A stretch of DNA of 64,000 nt from Diphasiastrum complanatum (GCA_029204225.1 CM055107.1:48060585-48124584); one strand, 5' to 3'; shown: positions 21,526 to 34,623, counted from the first letter of the stretch. Program-made: numbers and translations. The notes: generated from the sequence alone by a model not told the origin.

Positions 21526-21909
21526 TTAAAATCCTCTTGGCCATCTTCCAATGATAGATCTTAGCATCTTGCATAAAAGTGTGATGTCCTCAAAGGATCT
21601 TTCATCACCTTTATTAGGATCTTTTACAATTTGCTCCATTGGAGTATCTATGCTCTTAGAATTTTCCATATGAAATTTTTTCAACATAGAGTGAGCATAT
21701 CTAGATTGGCATATAAAGACATGATTTTCATAAAAATCAATTTCTAGGCCTAGGATGTAATGCATCTTTCCTAGATCTTGCATTTTAAACTCACATCCAA
21801 GTGCTAGCTTGGTTTCATCAACTAGCTTGATACAACTTCCACAAAGAATAATGTCATCAACATAAATTAGAAGAATGACAATATTACTATCAACAAACTT
21901 TAGATACAT
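21526..21909 (-). pseudogene. Copia reverse transcriptase C-terminal part
   Basis: Contains LLIYVDDIIL with the YVDD catalytic box, then LGKMHYILGLEID and SMLKKFHMENSKSIDTPME, all diagnostic of Ty1/Copia RT. The N-terminal RT part is in the next frame to the right, separated by stops at about 21910-22072. The frame fails after DERSFEDITLL and the RNase H that should follow is almost entirely deleted. Confidence 0.85.
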
Positions 21910-22071
21910 GGAAAGATCATAGTCACAAAGAGTAAATCCTAGTGAGATAAGGAAAGAATTAAGTATTGAATACTATGATCTTGGTGCTTGCTTGAGTCCA
22001 TAAAGACTTTTGAAGAGCAAGCACACTTTGAACTCATCCTTGATGAATCCTTGAGGTTGTTCCATATAGAT

Positions 22072-23229
22072 CTACTCCTCAAGATAACCATTTAAAAAAG
22101 CATTGGATACATCTAATTGGAACACCTTCCACGTAAAGAAACAGGCAAGAGAAATAAGAATTCTTATTGTCACCATCTTTGCAATGGGTGCAAAGGTCTC
22201 CTCATAATCAAGGCCATGGATTTGGGCAAATCCTTTGGCACATAATCTTGCTTTATACTTGTTGATGGTGCCATCTTGATTGTACTTGATCCGAAATAAC
22301 CAAATGCAACAAATCACATGCTTGTTGGATGGAGGATCCACAAGCTCCCAAGTATTGTTGGTGATCAATTCATCATACTCTTGCTTCATGGCTTCATACC
22401 ACTCCTTGGTATTGAGTGCCTCTTGTACATTCGTTGGCTCTTCATGAGAGACATAAAAAACATAATTAGTGGAATCAAGATCCACATGTTTTCCTTTGTC
22501 AACATATGAGAGCCTCTTAGGATCGGATCCATCTCTCATGGATCTTCTTGGTGAGAAAATCCGAGGAGAGTCATTTTCAATTCTCGACCCCATCACATCA
22601 TAATTGTCTTCAAAATCAACAATAGGTGATGCATCCATAGACTTCTTGATCTCAGCCTCTTGAAAAGATGAATGTTGATCTTCATGAAAGACAACATCTC
22701 TACTTTCAATAACTTGAGAAGTAGAGAGTACAAAGACTGTATAGGCCTTTTTGGTGGATGAGTATCCAACCATGATCCCTTTGCATGCACTAGGATCTTC
22801 CTTCTTCCTTGTTTCCAAGGGAATATGGGCAAAGCATATGCATCCAAAAACTCTAAGGTGATCAACCTTAGGCTTCTTCAAATATAAGATTTCATATGGT
22901 GACTTTCCTCCAAGAGCTATATGTGGGAGCCTATTGCAAAGATAATTTGCACAATTCATGGCTTCTCCCCAAAAATGTTTGGGCAAAGATGCCTCAATTC
23001 TCATAGATTTTGCACAGTCACATAGAGATCCATTCTTTCTCTTGGCCACTCCATTTTGAGATGGAGAATAGGCACAAGAGAACCCTTTTTTAATGCCTTC
23101 AAGCTCACAAAAATCATGAAATTTACTGGAGATATATTCACCACCTCCATCACATCTAAGAGCTTTAATCTTGAATGAGAATTGCTTCCCTAGATAAGCT
23201 TTGAAAATAAGGAAATGATCAAGCACCAT
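22072..23229 (-). pseudogene. Copia integrase core and start of reverse transcriptase
   Basis: Integrase core with ALRCDGGGEY (second catalytic Asp). SPSQNGVAKRKNGSL follows, where intact elements have QNGVAERKNRT, so the third catalytic residue Glu appears changed to Lys. Next come the DUF-like WGEAMNCANYLCNRLP segment and RT motifs (KARLCAKGFAQIHGLDYEET, QLDVSNAFLNGYLEE). The first catalytic Asp region was lost in the deletion near 23230-23300. This is a non-functional polyprotein segment. Confidence 0.85.
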
Positions 23230-23275
23230 AGATTTAGAAGCAAGAAGATATATCCAAGTGAATCTTGTGAAATCA

Positions 23276-24064
23276 TCAATGAAAGTAACAAAACAAGTGG
23301 CTCCTCCCTTGCTTGTTCACAAGAGCAACATTACAAGAATTCACATATTCATTTGGATCTAGTTTATAGATGCCTCCAAATCTAGATCCTAATGCAAGTA
23401 TCTCATCATTCTTCTTGATAGTACAAGTATCAACTTTGAATTTTACATCAAGGCCATTATCAAGAAATTGGCCAACACTAATGAGATTCTTAATAAGCTT
23501 AGGCACATAAAGCACTTTAGAAAGAGAAAGAACTTTAGAGGATGCAGGCTTTAAGGGAATGTTCCCTATGCCTTCAATAGGACATTCAAAATCATTTGCA
23601 ATGTATATTGATTTCTTGACTCCATCATAAGGTGCAATAGAAGAGAAAGAATCCTTGGAGCTACACATATGTGAAGAGACTCCACTATTAATATACCACA
23701 ACCCGTCCTTCTTGAAAGGAGTGGATGAGAAGCTAGAGACCATAAGAGATCCCTCTCCATCACTTGCAATAGTGTCTTCCTTATCATTGGTGATGTTGGC
23801 TTGCTTGAGTTGATTCTTCTTCTTGAAGCAATTGGTGGCATAATGGCCTTTATTGCCACAATAAAAGCACTTGATCTTCTTCTTCTTGAGCCTGGATGAT
23901 GAAGCATTAGAGGAATCATCTTCCTCCTCATCTTTGTCTTTGGATTTGGCTTTGTTCTTGCTTGAGGATTGTTGAAATTGGTTCTTGCTCCTCCCTTTGT
24001 GCTTGTCCTTGGCAAAGAGGGCTTTGCCATCATTATGAGTGAGAGAAATCTTGTCCATCCTCAA
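23276..24064 (-). pseudogene. Copia gag nucleocapsid and protease segment
   Basis: A lysine-rich region leads to KCFYCGNKGHYATNC, an intact CCHC zinc knuckle. The protease follows, with WYINSGVSSHM where WYIDSGASSHM is usual: the catalytic Asp of the DSG triad is replaced by Asn. The frame breaks at the deletion junction before integrase. It is joined in frame to the gag at 24071 except for a single TAG. Confidence 0.85.
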
Positions 24065-24070
24065 GAGCTT

Positions 24071-24742
24071 CTACTCTTGTCTTGATTCTTCATAAATTAG
24101 CACACTTTGGAGAGCCTCCAAACTTGGTAGCTCCTCCTTAATGGCATAGGATTGGACAAGGTTATCAAACTCACTTCTCAAGCCATTGAGAATGACTTGG
24201 ACTAGCTCATTTTGATTAATGGAATCACCAATGCAAGCAAGCTCTCCATGAATATCTTTTACTCTCAAAACATAACTAGATGCACTCTCATCACTCTTTT
24301 GGCTACTTTGAAAGATTTGATTTCTAAGAGTGAGGATCCTAGAGGTGTTCCTAGCCTCATAGATAGCCTTGAGGCAATCCCAACCTTCTTTGGCTGTTGT
24401 ACAAGTACCTATCTCCCTCAATATCTCAGTAAAGACATTCATCTTAATGTAGTGGAGAGCCATCCTAGATCTCTTTTTGTATTTTTGAACCTCTTGAAGA
24501 ACTTGTGGTTCTTCTTCAAGGCCTAGAACTATGTCCATCACGTCTTGAAGGATCAAGACGGACTCCATCCTCATCTTCCAGATTGAATAGTTTGAAGTGG
24601 ACAATCTTTCACTTGGTTCAAACAAAGATTTCAATGGTTCTATTGACGAGCACAAATACGGCATCAAACAAAATCTACAAATTACATCAAGTTCAAAAAG
24701 GCATGTAAATTTATACATCAAGGGAGGTAGATTGACAGACAC
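24071..24742 (-). pseudogene. Copia Gag (UBN2-type)
   Basis: LSTSNYSIWKMRMESVLI at the N-terminus and AKEGWDCLKAIYEARNTSRI then LTLRNQIFQSSQKSDESASS are typical of plant Copia Gag of the UBN2/Retrotran_gag family. The start is uncertain because the first about 40 residues are not gag-like. A TAG at 24071-24073 separates it from the zinc-knuckle part in the same frame. Confidence 0.85.
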
Positions 24743-25229
24743 AACATTGAACTATATATTTGTAATTTGTTTTGAAAAAAAAATACATTTCTAGCTGATT
24801 GAATATATCTATATCTCCTTGCCATCTTCATTTTCTTTTTCTAATACCAGTTGCATTTTGTTGTCATGGATAAATTCTCTTATTGCAAATGGATCCAATA
24901 GATATGCATTTTCCTTTGCTTGACATGATTCTATGTAAGTTGCATACAAAGCAAAATGAGCAGACCATAGAATAGTATTCTCGGGTCCATAACCTAAAAT
25001 CTTGAGTACAATATTGAGCGTTTAACAAAAATTATTTTATGAGGTTTAATGAGCTTATGACCACCTAAGTAATGAGCCAATGCCTTTACTTCCATGATAA
25101 TTGTTTCGCCTTGAGTACTGAACTTCAAATGGGCAACACAAATCTCATGTTTTTTGAAAAATTTGAGATAATTTCCAAGGCTGCTATCCTTGTTAAATTT
25201 GCCTGAGTAGGTTCTCATTAATGAGTCAT

Positions 25230-25625
25230 GGATCTACTATATATAGTTGTACACTTGTGGAAAGAGACAAATTCTCTCTCTCTCTCTTATCTCACTTCAT
25301 GCTTATACACGAGTTCTCTTGGGTTCATCTATCCATTGGTGGACTATATTTGTGATATCTTGCAATCTTGTGTGTAGAATGCTCATGTTATGCTATTTTT
25401 GGATCCACACGTGTGAAATAAAGTATAATACCATTTTCTTAAAGGTAGCAAATTCATCATATCATATGTTTGATGTTTGATCAGGTTCTTATTGAGTTTG
25501 CATCTATTTCATAGAGTAGATGTTGTTTTTTCTGGACTGGCAACATTGGCAGAGTTGATCTGTTTGTAACCAAAGATCAAGCTATGGATTTGGATCTTGA
25601 TTGATCCCAAATTATGTGTTACAGC
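25230..25625 (+). mobile_element. Decayed Copia LTR and PBS
   Basis: Aligns with the last about 350 bp of the LTR at 17107-17756 (TTATCTCACTTCATGCTTATACACG, GGATCCACACGTGTGAAATA, AACCAAAGATCAAGC) but with many more differences. The PBS position near 25610 reads TGTTACAGCTTATG where the younger element has TGGTATCAGAGCTTGTG. It is the 5' LTR of the gag remnant at 26170. Confidence 0.65.
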
Positions 25626-26169
25626 TTATGAAAGGATCAAGCACATGTATCAAGGATTTGGAGGAGATATCAATGCTAGAGCATGCTAGATTGACTTCTA
25701 CTCAAAAATCGGGTTGCATATGTAGATTGGATCTTTGTAGGTCAAAACTAAATCTAGGTCAATGAAATTGAGGAATTATAATTTCACACCATACTTGTTG
25801 GAAATAGCTGATTTTTGATGCATTAGGAAAGTCTCACTTGAGGCTACAAGATTCTATCTCAAGTTTTAAGCAATTGCATGTAGAATTTGAAAAGTTCAAT
25901 ATTTTGTGATTTTGTCAAAACCCTAATTTTGATTGGATTTGTATTTTGTGAGGTTACTAAACTTTATTAGAGTGTGTTTGAATCTTAAGAAGTGGAAAGA
26001 GTTATTAAATTGAGGATAAGATCATAGGTTGATCAAGATTTCTATATTATATGTGTTGATTTGCTAGATATAAGTGCTAGAAGAGAATTGAGAAGTTCCA
26101 TATCTTTTTTATTTCTTTTTTAAAAAAATTGTTTTATTTCAAAAGAGTGTGCATTTGAACAGGTTCAAC

Positions 26170-26883
26170 ATGGCTACATGAAGTGAATACATGCTGGAAG
26201 GCAATGACAGGCTTACCTCAAGCAACTATTCATTATGGAAAGTGTGGACAAAATCACTTCTTGAGATGAATGATGTTTAGGATATTGTTGAAGGTCTGGA
26301 GGAGAGGCCAACAACACAACAAGAACAATTGAGGTATGACAAGACAGCTAAAAGTGCTCTACAGATGACAAAGATGAATGTTACCAATGAACTTTTTAAG
26401 GAAGTTGATAAGTTTACTTCATCAAGTGAGGCTTGGGAAGCTTTGAAGAAGCATTCTGAATCCAAGTCTACATCTAGAGTGTTGACTCTAAGAAGACAAA
26501 TATTTTTGTTTTGAGAGTGAAGGCTTTGAATGATGAGTTAGCTTGCATTGATGAGAGCATTAAATAATGAGAGCTTGTTCAAGTTATTCTTAATGGTTTG
26601 TTGGATGCTCATGCTAACATTGTACAAATTATATCCATTCAAAAAACTTTGGTAGGTTTTATGGATTTTCAAGAGATTTTGATCAATGAAGAATATAGGC
26701 TTCTAGGAAGAGGTGGATCTACATCAGCATCTCAAGTTGGAGAGGAGGCTATGTTCATCAAGTGAAAATTCAAGGCCAAAAACAAAAGCAAGTGGTCTAC
26801 AGGGCAAGATCAAAGTGAGGCTTCTTCAAATGGCAAAAAGAAAGATAGGTCAAAGCCAAAGTGCTTCTATTGTGTCATCAAAG
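26170..26883 (+). pseudogene. Copia Gag remnant interrupted by a nested element
   Basis: Reads LTSSNYSLWKVWTKSLLEMN, then EGLEERPTTQQEQLRYDKTA, then SSEAWEALKKHSESKSTSR, a Copia UBN2-type Gag related to the one at 24071-24742. Stops occur near 26181, 26277 and 26514. It ends within the zinc knuckle (PKCFYC) at about 26875, where TGTTGGATTTATC starts a new LTR. No continuation of this gag was found on the far side. Confidence 0.75.
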
Positions 26884-29800
26884 TGTTGGATTTATCTCCT
26901 CTACTCTCCTAAATCCTATGTTAATCTACCTCCATTCATGCTGCCGCATTCTTTACTCGTGTTGTCGCACAGTCTGCATATTTGAACTGTTTGTCGCCAC
27001 AGTCTGCATTTTTACTCGAGAATTTTCATAGGCAAAAAACTCGACACAATCACCTTTTCACCTTCAGGCCATCCAGAGACTTCCAAAAAAGCAACAATTG
27101 CATAGTCTGCATAGTTACAAGTAAATTTGAATAGGTGAAAAATGTGAAAAATGCGACACTGCATTTGTCCATGCATTCTATGACAGGCAAAAAATGCGAC
27201 ATTGCCCTACAAATACGAAAGGTGCCCTACAAATGCCGATGGCGCCCTTATAGAAATGCTTCTTGGTTTCCAAGGGGAGGCTCGAACCTTGGGACCAAAG
27301 AAACTTACAAATGATTTTTTCTAAGGCATTGGACAGAGTGTCACAATTTTTGCATTTTCATCAGCATGAATTTTAGCGAAGCCCGCCGTCGCGGCCTCCT
27401 CACGCCCGTTCTATGCATTGTGCAATCAGATTTGACAACAACAACAGCCACCCACGATCTCCCACAAACAGCTCAACCACTTTTGTACCTTCTTCATCTG
27501 CATACCTATAACAAAATTTATGTATATAGTGAATACCATCTCAGTATTCACACAACATGCAGTAGAAGATAGAACAGAGTATGATTTGTAATTTAGAGAT
27601 AGACATTATAGATACCTTCATGCATTGATTCTTTCTTTTAGATAGATTCTCAGTAATAGGTTCATAACCTTTACAGATTGTGATTAGCTTTTGAAGCATG
27701 CGGTTACGCCCGCTATTGTTTTGTGCTCACCTGCATTATTGACTTGTATATTTCATTATACTTAATCTGATTATAGCTTTGTTTGGTTTTGCATTCAGAT
27801 TTGTATGAATACTACAATGCTTTTCTATGATCTATCTGACTATCTAATTGCTTTGTCTAGCTGTTTGCTCTTCACTTCCGCCACCACTGTGCATTAAAGG
27901 CTTTAAAATTATCATATCCTTGTGTTCGCTTACCAAGTCACCAGTAGTGCATGCACCGAGAGAATTGAAGATCCTGATCCTTTGATTTTCCGACATGCTA
28001 CCAAAGCCTAAGATATTAGAACCTATATGATTTTTTAAGTGGTTTTATTCAGAGCTACTTCTATAGCCTGATAGGCTTCCATATAAACAAGACTCTACAA
28101 GCCAATAGAGTAATTGTCTTCTTGTTCTATAATTTAGGACCAAATTTTTGTACTTGAGTCACTAATAGTTACTCCTATCACCTAGACTAATCTTCCACAT
28201 GGATTTCCAAGGGAAAGCCAGTCCTATCATGGACAAACTTGATGGAGCTAATTACCATCTTTGGAAATTTAAGATGAAAACCATGCTAATGGCTAAGGAG
28301 TTGTATGACACTGTTACAGGTGCAGAGGGGATACCAAAGCTAACGATGCATCAATCTCTAGATTGAAGCTGAAGGATAGCAAAGCATTTGCACTGATCAT
28401 CCTCAATATTTCGGATACTCAGATCGGCCATGTGTTCAAAGCACAGACATCCAAAAAAGTCTGGGACATCTTGAGAAAATTATATGAAGTGCGAGATATA
28501 GCTTCCAAGCTACATCTCAGGAAGAACTTTTACTCCCTCGAGATGGCAAATGATGATTCCCTACAGAATCACATCAACCAGTTCAAGGACCTGCTGAAGC
28601 AAATGGTCGTTGTCGAATCTATCATAGACGATCAAGACGCAGTAATGCAACTACTAGCTTGCCAAGCTCATATGACAGTTAGGTGATGATCATAACAATG
28701 CATCTAGAGCTCACTCTTTCAAGAGTCATTGCAATGTTGTTGCAAGAAGACACGTGGAGGAATGAAGCCTCTAGTTCCTCAACTGATTCTCACACTTGTA
28801 CACCAACAAAGGCATGACTAAACAAAAGAACAAGAAAGGCCCGAAGCAATCAAAGCAAGACCAGAAACCAACACAACATAAAGAACTTTCAAATCCGCAT
28901 ACTAAGAAGAAGCTGTTCTGCAGATACTACAAAAGAAACAACCACGATATTTAAGACTACTGGATACTACAAGCAAAGAACAATAGCAAGGGATAGTCAA
29001 ATCAAGTGGCCAACGCAGCTATGGAAGCTCCACATCCTATTCAAGAAGTGAATCATGATGCTCTCATGACCAGCCATCAAGGAGCATCCAAAGACAGTTA
29101 TTGGTTCATGGATTCTGGTGCCACTCAACATATGACCAGCCTCATTGGCTGTTGCGAGTCCTATACACCCTACAGTACCAACAAATACCTTCACCTTGGC
29201 AATAACAGCACACAAGCTATTACAGGTGAAGGTACTGTAAGATTAAGGTTTGCAAATGATCAATCTAAGCTACTCTCTAAAGTCCTGTATGTACCCAATC
29301 TACTAAAAGCAAAACTACAGATCTAGGACATAAAGTAGAATTCAAATGTGATCAAAGCAAAGTAGTTGACAGGACAAGCAAGATTCTAGCACTCGAAAAT
29401 AGGCATGGATACTTGTATAAATTAAGTCATTGCTTTTCTGCCTCTAGTCAGGCGCTCAGTACTTCTATTCACGGCCTCCTCACGCTCGTTCTATGCACTA
29501 TGCAATCACATTTGACAACAACAACAGCCACCCACGATCTCCCATAGACAGCTCAACCACTTTTGTACCTTCTTCATCTGCATACCTATAATAGTGAATG
29601 CCATCTCAGTATTCACACAACATGCAGTAGAAGATAGAACAGAGTACGATTTGTAATTTAGAGACAGACATTATAGATTCCTTCATGCATTGAGTCTTTC
29701 TTTTAGATAGATTGTCAGTAATAGGCTCATAACCTTTACAGATTGTGATTAGCTTGTGAAGCATGCGGTTACGCCCGCTATTGTTTTGTGCTCACCTGCA

Positions 29801-29958
29801 TTATTGACTTGTATATTTCATTATACTTAATCTGATTACAGCTTTGTTAGGTTCTGTGTTTAGATTTGTGTCAATACTGCAATGCTTTTCTACAATTTGT
29901 CTAACTATCTAATTGCTTTGTTTGGCTGTCTGCTCTTCACTTCTGCCACCACTACTCA
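26884..29958 (+). mobile_element. Nested Copia element with internal deletion
   Basis: The direct repeats 27384-27893 and 29469-29958 flank a Copia gag-protease segment. The left repeat belongs to an LTR that may start at TGTTGGATTT (26884), about 1.0 kb. The right repeat lacks the first about 500 bp of the LTR and is joined directly to the GAG-pre-integrase region, so integrase, reverse transcriptase, RNase H and the beginning of the 3' LTR were deleted in one event. No clear PBS follows the left LTR. Confidence 0.7.
28201..29440 (+). pseudogene. Copia Gag-protease-pre-integrase remnant
   Basis: Starts MDFQGKASPIMDKLDGANYH and continues WKFKMKTMLMAKELYDTV. After a frameshift near 28335 come ISDTQIGHVFKAQTSKKVWD and other Gag motifs. 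A broken zinc knuckle lies at 28915-28960. The protease has YWFMDSGATQHMT with the catalytic DSG intact. KVLYVPNLLKAKLQI and ENRHGYLYKL are followed by truncation. Several stops make it non-functional. It is a different Copia lineage from the gag at 26170. Confidence 0.85.
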
Positions 29959-32900
29959 TCAAAGGCTCTATGCCTCTCTACTAAACCTTAGAGGTAGCAT
30001 ACTAAAATATGTCGTATAGAAAAGCTGAATGCAAAATGGTTGTATTCTAAAGCAATGACAGCTTCAACTCAGAAAGTTTGTTAACTTTGCTTGAAGTAAG
30101 TGAATATGCATGAATGTATTGAGAAAGTTTTTAAGGATGAATTGATGATTGAATGAGATGAGTATGTTAATGCAAATCACTTGGAACACAGGAGAGACGA
30201 TATACTCATTGTAGTTGGAATGTTAGCCGATTTTATAGCATGCAAAATTGAGCTCATTTTCAAAGTTTTATGCAATAACTTGCATGCTTTTTAAGAGAAG
30301 TTGATCAGATCAAAGTGTGACCGACACAGATTTGGCCAGTATAGCCCATGCCGAAGGGGTGGTACCAGTTCGCCCAAAAAGAACTACAGAGATTTTAGAT
30401 AAAGTTAGCCTTAGAATTGGCTATTAAGTTTTATTTCGGCTGATGTACGCCTGATTTCATCAATGTAACCTCGGATTTTTATTAATGTAAAAAGATATCT
30501 GAGATTTTGCAAGACGCCCTTTTCCTTGAAACCAAAAAGAAATGTGAGACCGAAGAGGCGAAGAAAATTGACACCAGAACATCAACAAAGGTCCCTGTGA
30601 AAATCACCAACAAGCCAACAAAGCCGATATGAGGGAAGCAATGACAGTTTGGGCACTCAAATTGATATTGGGAACAAAGGTCAAGACCTTGATAGACAAG
30701 GTACAACCCTCCAGAGACAAGGATGGTCCTAAACAGGTGAGACCCTCCGCAGGTGCTATGGAACATTTTTACTTGGCAAAATGAAAAGAGAAAAATAAAA
30801 TAAAATAAAAGAAGAGTCTCCCATTCCTTGTATAAAAGACGAGAGGAGACCACAATCTTAAAGGCTCTTGACTTGGGTCAATGGGTCTTACCTTTCCAAG
30901 AGAAAAAAGGAAGTGGCAAAATGGGCAAGTCAACCCTTCCCCACCTTCAAAAAATGCAAAGTCTAAACATGGTCCAATGAGATGCAAAAGCCCCATGCAC
31001 ACTTAAATGGGAGTAAATGATAAATGACTAAAGCACATGGGTGGTGAGGGAAAGGTCTTTGTGGTATGATTATAAGATAACCACCATTTTGGTTTCAGCC
31101 CAAGGTGGCAAAGCCCCCATCTCCTATAAATGCTTGAAAATAATCCTTATTGTGTGCCTACTAGTTTTAGAGAGCTTAGTTTTTGAGAAGAGAGGCCACC
31201 GTTGAGCTTAGTTTTTCCATCATTCTACAAGAGAGAATTGATCACGAGTTATGAGTACTTCCTTTCATTACCACTTGAGGTGTAGTTGAGTTGTTATGGG
31301 CATTGCATTTTGAAATACTAGACCATCCTGGGCAATTGCTCTATCACCATTGAGCCAGTTAAGAGTTGGCCTTGATACGGATCCATCGCTGAGCCTACTG
31401 AGAATCTAAGAAAGTCAAGAGGGCAGGAGTGTGCCCCAGTCCATCGCTGCCACAGAACTCCATCGCTGCCAACAGTAGCAGCCACCTTCTTCTTTGCGAA
31501 TGAATGACTCATTGATCAATATTACTGCCCATTGCACTTGGAGTGTTCCATCAACGATCAGAGAACACCTACTATCCATCACATCTGAGAATGCTTCTTC
31601 AACCATATTGAGCCAGAATGTTTCTATCCATTGCATTTGAGATGAATGCACTATCACTAATCTGAAGTAGATCCCTATTGTCAGCGAACTTCTGAGATGC
31701 CATTGAGCGCATTGTGTGGCTACCCTTCAGTGCATTGTTGTGAGAAAATTAGAGGCCATTGCATTGCCAGACATTAATATGATGGTTCTAGAAGTGAGCG
31801 TGTTCTACAGTAAGCCATTGCTCACCTTTTGCAACAGACAGAGACTGCTATCCACCGCTTTGTTAAAATACATCCATTCTAATTTATGAATGCACTTCTG
31901 CAGCGAGTCACCAAGCCAATTCTATGGCAGAGATCAGTCACACTTCAGTATCAAACATATTTCTATTGTGATCTGCGTACGCTTTTGAGCTCATATTCTC
32001 ATCGCTCAGTGATGACATTTTGTCAACTCACATGTGCTTTGGAGTGCTAGTTCACCTTCGATTATGATTCTGGCCATTCAAGCATAGTTGTTGAGTGCTG
32101 AATTACATCAGATCCATCATACTATCATTCACTATGTTTCTGAGGGAAAATCCTCATGTATTCAAAGCTGCCTTCTGAGAGCAGATTCCCTGCTATTTCT
32201 ATCTTGCTAGTTGTCACCTCTACTACTGTTCTGAGTATGTTTCTGAGCGTTCTGTCATCCACCGCAGACAGGGAGGCATTCAAAGGCTCTATGAGTAGGC
32301 AATTTGTCTCTGCCCTCCATTGTAGACAGAAGATCATTTGAAAGTAATCTACTGATCCATTATTCACAAAGAATGAAGGAGCACCCTGTTTTTATCTACA
32401 TTTCATCGCTGACAGAGGAGGAAGGAGCTACTCACTACCATCGCTGACAGAGAGTTGGAAGCCTACTTCTTCTATTTCATAACGCTTCAAAGAAGTTGAG
32501 AGAAGAGATACATTGATGCAGCCATCATGCCTTGAGCTACATCGTTACCACCTTCCAAAGAAATGGAGTTACCTTTACCTTCCAAAGAAATGGAGTTACC
32601 AATGGAAAGGACCTCGGGTCTCAGATTTCTTAGCGGGTCTATTGGAGGAGGAACCATTGACTGAATCCCAGGTATTATCCACACTACAATTTGTTTCATA
32701 CTATCCTTGGAGAATGCTATTAGGTTGTGCCTTTTTTGTTGTGTGCCTTGGAATGATATCTCAAAGTTGTAAGAGGAATTATGAACATTGATCTCTTAAG
32801 GTATTCTTCTTTGATATTAAGTATAAAGATGCTGTCTAATGGATAATATAGACTAGGAGTGCATCTTGAGAGAATTGTTGCATCAGGGGAGATTTTTTGA

Positions 32901-33199
32901 TTCTATATGAAAAGTCCTTTCAAGTTCTAAATCGGAGCTAAAATCTCAACCTATTGGCATATTCACTTATGACTAGGATACCCCATTAGAATATATGGTT
33001 CCTAGTCACTCACTATTGAACATCTTGAAACCGAGATGTTTAGAATTTGTATGCCGCACTTGAACTAATCTTCTCTTTGTTAATAAATGAATCTACCAGT
33101 TGTCACAGAGAGATGAGTTTATTAAATCATTAGAGAGTGGAAAAGACTGTGATTGTCCATCAAAAGGTGAGAAGAGCCATATGATTAAATCATCCAAAG

Positions 33200-33423
33200 A
33201 TGTTTCATCCTAATCTTCCATTAGGACCTGATATCCCTTATGTCATACGTCTCATCTGAACATCACTTTGTTGGTTAGGTTAAAGATTATGCACCGTCAA
33301 CGTATTGTGTCTCTCTTAGGCGCAGTTAGACTTGGTGAGATAGTGAAATCGACTGACCCTTGTATTCTGCCCATCGTGGACCTGAGAAGAATGATGGACA
33401 TCATGATTTTGAGCCTATTCTAA
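33200..33423 (+). pseudogene. Diverged copy of the Z-family open frame
   Basis: Reads MFHPNLPLGPDIPYV, then QRIVSLLGAVRLGEI and DPCILPIVDLRR. The corresponding frames at 5846-6070 and 57756-58157 have MFHPSPPIGPNIPDT, QRIVSIFSATRLAEI and EPCILPLLDYGRTRD. A stop lies between the first and second segments. Many of the differences look conservative, which fits a protein under selection before decay. Function unknown. Confidence 0.5.
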
Positions 33424-34140
33424 AAGACAGAATCTTGATGAAGGTGTAGATCTTAACACTCTAGTATCCCAATGCCTAGAATACACTTTAAGAGTGATTG
33501 TACTTTGCCATCTGATTCAGAGTGAGTTGAAAGGATACATGACATATGTTGATTTCCTACCGTCATATGGCGATATTTGTCAGTTGATTCGTAGAGGAAT
33601 CTTGAGTTATCATTTCTATTCTCCTGAGGTCTATTGCTATTTATGTCCAAGGGATGTCTTGATCAGATTGCAACATTGTGGTGATTGTAGCTACTTTGAG
33701 ATCCATGAATTTACTTGATAGGTCTTGGTGCTTGATTGACGCTTTATCCGCCCATTATATAGAAGTAACACAAGCCCCACTAGAAGTCCCAGTACAGTCT
33801 CCAAGCTCAGCTAACAATACTAATGCTTGAAATAACTATGCAAGAAATCTTCGATGAGAGTACGATTGGATAATAATTCTAGAACTCCATAGGCAAGTGA
33901 GATATGGATGAAATTAAGCATGATCGCATACTCTTTCATCAGCTATATCTCTAGAGGCTTGGAAACCCTCTATTAGCTAGGAAGGTATGGTTTGGTTGAT
34001 AAAATATGCTTGGGATCGCTAGTTAGAATAGAGTTTGAGACATCCATCCTCGTAGCAGCACGATATTGGAAGTGCTGAACTGTGTTAAGTTATCCCCTCC
34101 CCTATGTTGATCCCACGGTGAGGAAAAAGCCTAACAAATT

Positions 34141-34158
34141 TGGTGTGTCTGCCGGGAG
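34141..34158 (+). promoter_or_regulatory. Gypsy-type primer-binding-site-like sequence
   Basis: TGGTGTGTCTGCCGGGAG, preceded by CCTAACAAATT, resembles the junction of LTR end and PBS in plant gypsy elements. The Z arrays (6481 onward) and the minus-strand site at 53573-53590 have close variants. The primer tRNA is not assigned. Confidence 0.55.
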
Positions 34159-34623
34159 GATACTTGACAATGTCATAGTGTTGACTGGAAAGAGAATTAC
34201 CCTATTACTATAGTTTGGTTAGCATCACACAAATGATCCCATACTGGATATGACGTACTTTTAATAAAGAGAATGTTACTTTCTATTGAGACACCCTGTA
34301 TGGGAAAATCAATGAGGTGATAAGCCATCATAGGGTCACTACCACAAAACCGTTTGGGGACAGAGCTACATATTCTGTCCCTGAATATCCTACTGTCTCC
34401 TAGGGCAGATAAACATACACTGAGAGAACCTTGGTTGCATACCACCTTTCCAAATCTTGAAAAAAAAAGGAAATGAGATACTACATGAGAATGAGTTGAC
34501 TAGCCTAGGAGGTGAAAGTATAGAGAAAGATCCATTTGAGAGGCAGTTGGTTGTGTTTTTAGAGAGATAATACCTGATGAAGAAATACCTCCATTAGCAG
34601 CCTCTAAGGTAAAACCTATTAGG

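Larger units (their letters stand above)
21386..24850 (-). mobile_element. Degenerate Copia element, minus strand
   Basis: Gag, protease, part of integrase and reverse transcriptase lie in the right order on the minus strand. A poor PBS (TTCTAATACCA) lies at 24839-24849 and no 5' LTR was recognised beyond it. Deletions removed the GAG-pre-integrase domain with the N-terminal integrase and most of RNase H: KMDRKSIS runs straight into the polypurine tract. In-frame stops and catalytic changes show that it is dead. Confidence 0.85.
30000..34190 (+). mobile_element. Diverged relative of repeat Z with single PBS-like site
   Basis: Bases 30040-30225 resemble 5385-5585, bases 33200-33423 resemble 5846-6070, and bases 33930-34190 resemble 6250-6530, all in the same order and strand. 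Between the first two the spacing is about 2.7 kb greater than in Z. The region 31130-32460 contains many CCATTGC/CCATCGCT variants, and CTATAAATGC near 31124 is a candidate TATA box. TGGTGTGTCTGCCGGGAG at 34141-34158 is PBS-like and is followed 0.47 kb later by a gypsy gag. The whole could be one long LTR or two fused elements. Confidence 0.5.

Noticed and set aside
21381-24850. An autonomous Copia element
   Set aside because: Long frames suggested it, but the PBS is degenerate, integrase and RNase H carry deletions, and catalytic residues are changed.
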